DNA of 12,565 bases from Candidatus Omnitrophota bacterium (lineage in GTDB: Bacteria > Omnitrophota > Omnitrophia > Omnitrophales > Aquincolibacteriaceae): the NCBI GenBank assembly GCA_023247135.1, contig JAHFHB010000029.1:1-12565 (forward strand). The letters are read 5' to 3'. The position numbers and the translations under genes were made by a program. Positions 6,769 through 12,565 of the stretch are shown here, in pieces. Each line of letters begins with the position of its first letter. The stretch's first letter is position 1. The notes beneath the pieces were generated by a model, which saw nothing but the letters and a program-made list of their open reading frames with translations, ran no database searches and had not been told where the DNA came from.

Positions 6769-7822
6769 ACCTGGCCACGCGCCCGAGGAGCATGAGTGCT
6801 GCAAAACGCATGGGCAGACGCCGGAGTGGTATCAGCAGCCTTTTTTCTGGATTTTGTCAGCCGGAGGGAGTTTGGTCGCGGCCTCTTTTTTTGTGCCCCT
6901 ACTCGAGCCTTTTCGCGCGGCGCTCTGGGAGTATGTGCGGTCGATTGGGCTTGCCGTCGCCGGCGGATTTTTATTAGGCGGCGTGATGGATCGTTTTATC
7001 CCTTCCAGCTATATTTCAAAACACCTTTCGCAGGCGGGTAAGCAGACCGTGCTTTATGCGGTGGGGCTGGGCTTCCTGATGAGTTCCTGCTGCCACGGTC
7101 TTTTGGCGGTGGCCATGGAACTTCACCGCAAAGGCGCTTCCGGAGCGGCTATCGTCAGTTTTCTTTTGGCCAGTCCCTGGGCCAGCATGCCGGTTACGTT
7201 TATGCTGCTCGGCCTTTTTGGCCTCAAGGGACTTTTGATTGTTCTGGTTGCGCTGCTGGTGGCGCTCACCACAGGATTTTTTTTCCAATGGCTTGACCGG
7301 CGCGGCTGGATTGAACGCAACCGGCACACGGTGGCGGTGCACGAAACTTTCTCCATCCGGCAGGACTTAAAACGCCGCCTCAAGGACTACCGTTTTTCCT
7401 GGCGGCGCCTGGTTCTGGATTTAACCGCGATTTTGCGCGGCTCCGCGGCGCTGGCGCGCATGGTGATCGGCTGGATTTTTTTGGGCCTTGTGCTGGCGGC
7501 GCTTTCGCGGGCGTTTATCCCCAAAGAATGGTTTCACCGGTTTTTGGGGCCTTCATTTACGGGGCTTTTGGGAACGTTATTTTTTGCCACGGTGCTTGAG
7601 GTTTGTTCCGAGGGAACTTCGCCCGTGGCTTTCGAGATTTACCGCCAGACGCATGCTTTTGGAAATGCATTGGCTTTTCTGATGGCCGGCGTGGTGACCG
7701 ATTACACGGAAATTGGATTGCTCTGGCAGAATGTGGGCCGCAAGACGGCTCTCTGGATGTTGATCGCGACACTGCCACAGGTCATTCTCTGGAGCTGGCT
7801 TTTTAACACTCTGCATCTTTAG
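6752..7822 (+). CDS. YraQ/UPF0718/ArsP-like permease, probable metal(loid) transport
   Basis: This is a 356-residue inner-membrane permease with about eight membrane segments in two halves (about 30-175 and 225-352), separated by a basic cytosolic loop (about 180-220). The halves carry related motifs: S-S-C113-C114-H-G with L-L-A-S-P-W-A-S-M-P (139-147) in the first, and L-E-V-C285-S-E-G-T-S-P (282-291) in the second. This pattern matches the DUF318/ArsP permease group, some members of which export arsenic compounds or help move copper or zinc. The N-terminal tail carries H9, H14, C16-C17 and H20, a likely metal-binding site. The TTG start at 6752 is supported by GGAGGG at 6742-6747 and by the lack of an in-frame ATG before the Cys-rich tail. 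The substrate is not shown; copper is suggested by the operon. Confidence 0.85.
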   Translation: MSTTAKPGHAPEEHECCKTHGQTPEWYQQPFFWILSAGGSLVAASFFVPLLEPFRAALWEYVRSIGLAVAGGFLLGGVMDRFIPSSYISKHLSQAGKQTVLYAVGLGFLMSSCCHGLLAVAMELHRKGASGAAIVSFLLASPWASMPVTFMLLGLFGLKGLLIVLVALLVALTTGFFFQWLDRRGWIERNRHTVAVHETFSIRQDLKRRLKDYRFSWRRLVLDLTAILRGSAALARMVIGWIFLGLVLAALSRAFIPKEWFHRFLGPSFTGLLGTLFFATVLEVCSEGTSPVAFEIYRQTHAFGNALAFLMAGVVTDYTEIGLLWQNVGRKTALWMLIATLPQVILWSWLFNTLHL

Positions 7823-7841
7823 AAGCAATTCACAAGTTCGT

Positions 7842-7865
7842 AGGGAACAGGCATGCCTGTTCCCT
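7842..7865. terminator. 24-bp perfect palindrome between the two efflux modules, probable transcript hairpin
   Basis: Two 12-base arms, AGGGAACAGGCA and its exact reverse complement, meet without a spacer. Looser complementarity (ACAAG before, CTTGT after) extends the stem. It sits 19 bp after the permease stop and 23 bp before the next start. A transcript would fold into a stable hairpin, but only a weak T-rich stretch follows on the + strand, so this may be an attenuating or processing hairpin, or a dimeric protein-binding site, rather than a strong terminator. Confidence 0.5.
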
Positions 7866-7888
7866 GCTTGTTTGGAACGGATCTGTAA

Positions 7889-9238
7889 ATGAAACGCTGG
7901 ATACTGATATTTCTACTCCTGATGAGCGGCGCGCCGCACCTTTGGGCCATGGGCAGTCTGCCCGCATCTGCAAAAAAAGAAATCAAAAACACCGCACCTG
8001 CGCCGGAAATTCAGGCGATTACGCTCTGGGATGGTTACGAGCTGGCCATGCGCCAAAGCGAGTCGCTCGCGATCAAGAAAGAAGAGATCGGCCGGACGCT
8101 GGCGAGCTTTCTCAAAGCCACCGGTGATGCGGCGGGCGATATTGATTTTGTGATGACGAACAAGCGGCAGGACCCCCAGGGAAGTTCAAGCGACGGATCC
8201 GCCGTGGCTGCCAACGCAACGGCCGCGGAGCGGCGTGAAAGAAAATTTGTCATCAGTCAGCCGCTTTTTCAGGGCTTCAAGTCCGTGGGGGCGTTATCCG
8301 GCGCCGGCAGTTTGCGTAAACAGCGCCAGGGGGAATGGGAAAGGGCCAAGCAGCTGCTTTTCATCGACGTCGTCCATTCGTTTTATGACTATCTGCGCAT
8401 TCAAAAAGATATCGAAATCATTCAGGGGATTTTGACGCTTTACGAGGACCGGATTCAGGAACTCAAAGGCTGGGAAAATATCGGCCGCTCAAGGCCCAGT
8501 GAAACGGCCACGGCCCAGTCGCGTTACGAAGTTTTTAAAGCCGACTTGGCCCGCGCCAAGGGAGATCTGGCGCTGGCGAAAAACATGCTGGCTTTTTTAA
8601 CGGGAACTGCGGTGAGGCCCGTAGAACTGAAAGACGAAGCCCTTCCTCCCAGTGAAGCAGAAATTGATTTTAAGGAACTGGCCTCCCGGCGTCCGGATGT
8701 GGAAGCCGCGCGCCAGGCTATCACGACCGCGCGCGGCGCGATGATCGTGGCGCAAGGGGATTTGTGGCCGGAATTGTCGCTTGACAGTAACCTGTATGAA
8801 AAACGCGAAGGGTTTCAGTCGGGCATCAGCTGGGACGCGTTGTTCACCCTGACGATTCCGCTGGGCAAAGGCGGCTCCACACTCGGCAAGATGCGCGATG
8901 CCTACAGCCTGTGGAAAGAATCCAAACTGACTTATGCCATGACCCAGCGTAAGGCTGAGCAGGAAATTCGCGACGCCTATTCCAACTGGATGAGCGCGGG
9001 AGAGCAGTTTCGCGCTTTGGAAAAAGCCGTGAAAGCCGCGCAGGAGAATTTTACTCTGCAGAGCAGCGAGTACAAGCAGCATTGGGTGAGCAATCTGGAT
9101 GTGCTGGAAGCGATGCAGGCGCTGTTTGAAACAAAGCGCGATATGAATCAGGCTTTTTACGTGATGACCAAAAGCTATTGGCAGCTCGAAGTCGCTCGGG
9201 GAAATTGTTGTAAGGACGCGGAGATAAAGGCAAATTAA
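7889..9238 (+). CDS. TolC-family outer-membrane efflux protein, partner of the downstream HAE1 pump
   Basis: This is a second outer-membrane factor of 449 residues. The signal peptide is MKRWILIFLLLMSGAPHLWA, cleaved near residue 20. The mature protein shows the TolC two-repeat plan: L-W-D-G-Y-E-L-A-M (46-54) opening the first half, long coiled helices around 140-240, R-R-P-D-V-E-A-A (near 268) opening the second half, and a final L-D-V-L-E-A-M-Q-A-L helix near 405. The start ATG 7889 follows GGAACGGA. It is clearly different from the CusC-like protein in module 1. The next gene is an AcrB-like pump 139 bp away, with a repeat element between. It probably exports organic compounds with that pump; the substrate is unknown. 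Confidence 0.9.
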   Translation: MKRWILIFLLLMSGAPHLWAMGSLPASAKKEIKNTAPAPEIQAITLWDGYELAMRQSESLAIKKEEIGRTLASFLKATGDAAGDIDFVMTNKRQDPQGSSSDGSAVAANATAAERRERKFVISQPLFQGFKSVGALSGAGSLRKQRQGEWERAKQLLFIDVVHSFYDYLRIQKDIEIIQGILTLYEDRIQELKGWENIGRSRPSETATAQSRYEVFKADLARAKGDLALAKNMLAFLTGTAVRPVELKDEALPPSEAEIDFKELASRRPDVEAARQAITTARGAMIVAQGDLWPELSLDSNLYEKREGFQSGISWDALFTLTIPLGKGGSTLGKMRDAYSLWKESKLTYAMTQRKAEQEIRDAYSNWMSAGEQFRALEKAVKAAQENFTLQSSEYKQHWVSNLDVLEAMQALFETKRDMNQAFYVMTKSYWQLEVARGNCCKDAEIKAN

Positions 9239-9247
9239 TGGCGATGT

Positions 9248-9332
9248 GTCATTCCTGCATGGTTCTAGCAGGAATCCATCCCATCTTCAAAAGCCAGAAG
9301 CACAGATGGATCCCCGCTTTCGCGGGGATGAC
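9248..9332. repeat. Intergenic double-hairpin palindromic repeat (REP/MITE-like), about 85 bp
   Basis: The element starts GTCATTCC and ends GGGGATGAC, near-perfect inverted ends. Inside are two perfect 8-bp hairpins: ATTCCTGC/GCAGGAAT (9251-9258 with 9268-9275) and ATCCCCGC/GCGGGGAT (9310-9317 with 9322-9329). The inner arms GAATCCATC and GATGGATCC also pair, with one mismatch, so the whole element is a long imperfect palindrome. Similar repeats with ends of the form GTCATTCC...GGATGAC are familiar in many bacterial genomes, where they are non-autonomous. It encodes no protein. It lies exactly where an adaptor gene would usually sit between these two efflux genes. Confidence 0.8.
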
Positions 9333-9377
9333 GAAAAATGAATTTAGATAAAGAACTAAACTTAAGCAAAGGGATAC

Positions 9378-12300
9378 ATGACGCTTTCAGATTTTTCGAT
9401 TAAAAACCCCGTATTCGCCTGGATGCTGATGATCGGGCTGATTGTTTTCGGCGCGATCGGATTCAAACGCCTCGGCGTGAGCCAGCTTCCGGACGTGGAT
9501 TTTCCCGTGGTGTCGGTAAACATCGCCTGGGAAGGCGCGGCGCCCGAAGTCATGGAAACGGAAGTGACGGACATTGTCGAAGACGCCGTGATGAGCGTGG
9601 AAGGGATTAAAGAAGTCACCTCCATTTCACAGCAGGGCCAGGTGGATATCTCGGTAGAATTCAATCTGAACCGCAACATTGACGTCGCGCTTCAGGAAGT
9701 GCAGACCAAAATCGCGCAGGCTCAAAAAAATCTTCCGCACGAGATTGATCCGCCGATCGTCACTAAAACAAATCCAGAAGACCAGCCGATCCTGTGGGTG
9801 GCGCTGTCGGGCGATCGCCCGCTCAAAGATCTGGTGCGCTACATCAGTGAAACCTTGAAGGACCAGTTCACCACCGTGCAGGGCGTGGGCAGCGTGCGTT
9901 TGGGCGGTTATGCGGAGCCGAATCTGCGCGTATGGCTGGATGCTTCAAAGATGCAGGCCAAGGAATTGACCGTTGAAGACGTGCTGAATGCGATCAGTTC
10001 CCAGCATGCGGATCAGCCGGCAGGCTACATCGATACGGGCGACAAAGAGATCAATGTGCGTGTGTACGGCGAAGCTGCCAGCCCCGAAGAATTTCAAAAA
10101 ATTGTCATTCCCAACCGCGTGCGCGGCGCACCGCTCTGGAAAAATCTGACGCTTCAGGATGTCGGAACGGTAGAAGACGGCCTGGCCGACATCCGCCGCA
10201 TTTCACGCAGCATGGGCCGCGCCGCGATCGGGCTTGGCATGGTCAAACAGCGCGGCACCAATGCGGTGGCGGTGGCCGATGCGGTCAAAAAGAAGGTGAG
10301 GGATTTGCAGAAGGCCCTGCCCGAAGGCATGCGCCTGAGCGTGGTGTTCGACTCGACGAATTTTATTAAAGACTCCGTGCATGAGCTGAATTTTAATTTG
10401 ATTCTTTCGGCGATTCTGACATCGCTCGTCTGCTACTTCTTTCTGGGGTCCTGGAGTGCCACGGTCAACGTGCTTTTGGCCATCCCGACCTCGATCATGG
10501 GCGCTTTCATCGTGATCTACTTCATGGGATTTACGGTCAATACGTTTACGATGCTGGGCCTGTCGCTTGTGATCGGCATCGTCGTCGACGATGCCATCAT
10601 GGTGCTTGAAAATATTTCGCGCTATCAGGAACACGGTTTGCCGCGCATGAAGGCGGCCCTGGTCGGGGCACGCGAAATCACGTTTGCGGCCCTGGCCGCC
10701 TCGGTGGCCATTCTGGCTATTTTTATTCCGGTGATTTTCATGGAAGGCGTGATCGGAAAATTCTTTTTTCAGTTCGGCGTCACGATTTCCGTGGCCGTGA
10801 TGTTTTCCCTGCTGGAAGCGCTCACGATTGCACCGATGCGCTGCTCGCAGTTTCTGGAGGTCGGGCACACGACAAGACTGGGTCAGTTCGTGGACGGCCT
10901 CATGGCCGGGCTCACCGCAAGCTACCGCCGCGCGCTCGTTTTTTTTCTCGGCCGCCGCAAAACGGTTCTGACCCTGGCGGCCGTTTTATTTTTCGGTTCG
11001 CTGTTTTTGACCCGGGGCTTGAAAAAAGAATTCGTGCCGTCGCAGGATCAAAGCCGTTTTTTAGTGCGCATGATCCTGCCGCTAGGGACGGCCATGGAAC
11101 AGACGGACGCGGTGTTCAAAAAAGCCGAAGCTCTGTTGATGCAAAACCCGGAGCTGGGCAGTTATTACAGCGCGGTAGGCGGATTCAGCGGCGGGCAGGT
11201 CAACACCGGTTTTGTCTTTATTACCATGAAACCGCGCGCTGCGCGGCCGGAAATCAACGGGCACCACATTACGCAGGCTGAGTTTATGCAGAAAGTCCGC
11301 AAGGAGTTCAGCACGCTTCCTCAAGTCGAGCGTGTGATTGTGCAGGATTTGTCGCAGTCAGGGTTCACGGCGCAGCGCGGCTTTCCCGTCGAATTCACGG
11401 TGCGCGGCCCCGATTGGGACACACTGGGAAACGCCGGGAAACAGATGATGGAAAAAATGAAAACTTCCGGGCTGATGACGGACATCGATACGGATTATCA
11501 ACTTGGCATGCCGGAACTTCAGATTCACCCCGACCGTCCCAAAGCGGCGGAGCACGGCGTCAGCGTACTTTCGATTGCCAATACGATCAACGCCATGATC
11601 GGCGGCGTCCGCAATGGAAAATTCACAAGCCGCTGCAAACGTTATGACGTTCGGGTGCGGCTGGCGGAGGCCGACCGCTCAAACCCGAAAGACGTCCAGC
11701 GCATCTGGGTGCGCAATCAGCACGGCGAAGTCGTGCCGCTTTCGGAATTGATGGCGTCTGAAGTCAAACCGACGCTTTTTTCGATCACACGCAAAAACCG
11801 CGAACGCGCCATCAGCATTTATGCGAATCCGGCGCCGGGGCATACGCAGCAAGAAGCGCTGGAGGCCGTGCAGCGCATCGCCAAAGAAACCCTGCCGGCT
11901 GATTACCGGATTGTTTTTTCCGGCGGCGCGCAGGCTTTCCAGGAATCTTTTCAAAGCCTGCTCGTGGCGCTGGTGCTTGGTATTTTTGTGGCTTACATGG
12001 TGCTGGCCACGCAGTTCAACAGTTTTATTCACCCGGTGACGGTGCTGCTAGCGCTGCCCTTCAGCGTGACGGGCGCGTTTTTAGCACTGTTTCTCAGCGG
12101 CAATTCCCTGAATCTTTACAGCATGATCGGGCTGATTCTTTTGATGGGCATCGTCAAAAAAAATTCCATTCTTTTGATCGATTTTACGAATGAGCGCCGC
12201 AGGCAGGGGGCCGGTGTGCAGCAGGCGCTTTTGGAGGCCTGCCCGGTGCGGCTGCGGCCGATCCTGATGACCTCGGTGGCGACGGTAGCGGCAGCGATCC

Positions 12301-12470
12301 CGGAAGCCTTTGCCATCGGAGCGGGCTCTGAAACTATTACGCCGATGGCGATTGCGCTGGTGGGCGGCGTTACGCTCTCAACGCTCTTGACGCTTTTTGT
12401 GGTGCCGTGCGCGTACGAGTTTTTTTCAAGGTTCGAAAAACAGTCCTACCGGACGGTGGAAGAAATTTAA
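9378..12470 (+). CDS. HAE1-family (AcrB/MexF-like) RND efflux pump
   Basis: This is an inner-membrane, proton-driven RND pump of 1030 residues, the normal length for the HAE1 family, which exports hydrophobic or amphiphilic organic compounds. It opens with an N-terminal helix (F-S-I-K-N-P-V-F-A-W, 6-15). TM4 has V-V-D404-D405-A-I-M-V-L-E-N, the proton-relay aspartates. TM10 has G-I-V-K927-K928-N, with K928 matching the relay lysine (K940 of AcrB). The two large periplasmic loops lie at about 30-335 and 545-855. The TM4 and loop features separate it from the CusA-type pump, which has V-D-G-A-I-V-E-V-E-N and a Met triad. The start ATG 9378 is preceded by AAAGGGA. It needs a membrane-fusion adaptor, yet none is encoded beside it in this window. 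The stop overlaps the convergent downstream gene by 4 bp. Confidence 0.94.
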   Translation: MTLSDFSIKNPVFAWMLMIGLIVFGAIGFKRLGVSQLPDVDFPVVSVNIAWEGAAPEVMETEVTDIVEDAVMSVEGIKEVTSISQQGQVDISVEFNLNRNIDVALQEVQTKIAQAQKNLPHEIDPPIVTKTNPEDQPILWVALSGDRPLKDLVRYISETLKDQFTTVQGVGSVRLGGYAEPNLRVWLDASKMQAKELTVEDVLNAISSQHADQPAGYIDTGDKEINVRVYGEAASPEEFQKIVIPNRVRGAPLWKNLTLQDVGTVEDGLADIRRISRSMGRAAIGLGMVKQRGTNAVAVADAVKKKVRDLQKALPEGMRLSVVFDSTNFIKDSVHELNFNLILSAILTSLVCYFFLGSWSATVNVLLAIPTSIMGAFIVIYFMGFTVNTFTMLGLSLVIGIVVDDAIMVLENISRYQEHGLPRMKAALVGAREITFAALAASVAILAIFIPVIFMEGVIGKFFFQFGVTISVAVMFSLLEALTIAPMRCSQFLEVGHTTRLGQFVDGLMAGLTASYRRALVFFLGRRKTVLTLAAVLFFGSLFLTRGLKKEFVPSQDQSRFLVRMILPLGTAMEQTDAVFKKAEALLMQNPELGSYYSAVGGFSGGQVNTGFVFITMKPRAARPEINGHHITQAEFMQKVRKEFSTLPQVERVIVQDLSQSGFTAQRGFPVEFTVRGPDWDTLGNAGKQMMEKMKTSGLMTDIDTDYQLGMPELQIHPDRPKAAEHGVSVLSIANTINAMIGGVRNGKFTSRCKRYDVRVRLAEADRSNPKDVQRIWVRNQHGEVVPLSELMASEVKPTLFSITRKNRERAISIYANPAPGHTQQEALEAVQRIAKETLPADYRIVFSGGAQAFQESFQSLLVALVLGIFVAYMVLATQFNSFIHPVTVLLALPFSVTGAFLALFLSGNSLNLYSMIGLILLMGIVKKNSILLIDFTNERRRQGAGVQQALLEACPVRLRPILMTSVATVAAAIPEAFAIGAGSETITPMAIALVGGVTLSTLLTLFVVPCAYEFFSRFEKQSYRTVEEI

Positions 12471-12565
12471 AGTTCGCGCAGGGCTTCGATGAGATCGCCG
12501 AGCTCGTCTTTAAAAACGACGGCTTTGGCGCCGGCGCTTTCACAGCTGCTTTCAAAACCGTAAGC
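12467..12565 (-). CDS. C-terminal end of a convergent gene, possibly a HAD-family hydrolase (partial)
   Basis: On the minus strand the last 33 codons read through to TAA at 12467-12469, giving 32 residues from A-Y-G-F-E-S-S to L-I-E-A-L-R-E-L. The G-F-x-S...A-G-A-K-A-V-V...E-L-x-x-L-I-E-A-L pattern resembles the C-terminus of HAD-family phosphatases (phosphoglycolate phosphatase-like), where a glycine-rich turn and a closing helix end the fold. The rest lies beyond the window, so the family is a guess. Its stop codon interlocks with the RND gene stop. Confidence 0.45.
   Translation of the reverse strand, partial: AYGFESSCESAGAKAVVFKDELGDLIEALREL

Noticed and set aside
9248..9332. CRISPR-like or rho-independent terminator reading of the double hairpin
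   Set aside because: There is no repeat-spacer array and no T-run after either hairpin; the inverted ends fit a dispersed palindromic repeat better.
10203..10868. Minus-strand open frame opposite the HAE1 pump gene
   Set aside because: It has the same shadow pattern and no recognisable domain, while the + strand frame has clear RND motifs.

Overview
The window holds two adjacent efflux modules, all on the + strand, from a Gram-negative (two-membrane) bacterium. Outer-membrane channels, periplasmic adaptors, signal peptides and RND pumps show the cell type. The sequence is moderately GC-rich, with strong GGAGG-type ribosome sites, many TTT/AAA runs and at least one intergenic palindromic repeat. 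Nothing here fixes the taxon; a proteobacterium or one of the less-studied Gram-negative phyla would both fit.

Module 1 (about 59-7822) is a heavy-metal export operon, most likely for Cu(I)/Ag(I). It runs: TolC/CusC-type outer-membrane factor; CusB-type adaptor with an N-terminal heavy-metal-binding domain; CusA-type HME-RND pump with the three-methionine copper site; a small exported Cys-rich YHS/TRASH-like protein; a DUF2231 membrane protein; and a permease related to the YraQ/UPF0718/ArsP group. The first three are packed with a 1-bp gap and an 11-bp overlap, the fourth follows 17 bp later, and the last two overlap by 17 bp. The likely picture is that the RND complex expels metal from the periplasm through the outer membrane, while the small Cys protein and the membrane proteins bind metal or pass it to the complex. 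No metal-responsive regulator or P-type ATPase lies in the window.

The first gene is out of frame with its natural start. A good ribosome site and ATG at 59 open an N-terminus that would be a textbook signal peptide if one base were added in an A7 run at 77-83. As given, that frame stops at 98-100 and the mature protein is read from the neighbouring frame.

A 24-bp perfect palindrome (7842-7865) separates the modules. Module 2 (7889-12470) is a second TolC-family channel and an HAE1 (AcrB-like) RND pump. It has no adaptor (MFP) gene, which is normally found in such operons. Between the two genes lies an 85-bp double-hairpin repeat (9248-9332).

The right edge carries the last 32 codons of a convergent minus-strand gene, possibly a HAD-family hydrolase, whose stop codon overlaps that of the RND gene. 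I see no tRNA, rRNA, CRISPR array, transposase or integrase gene.
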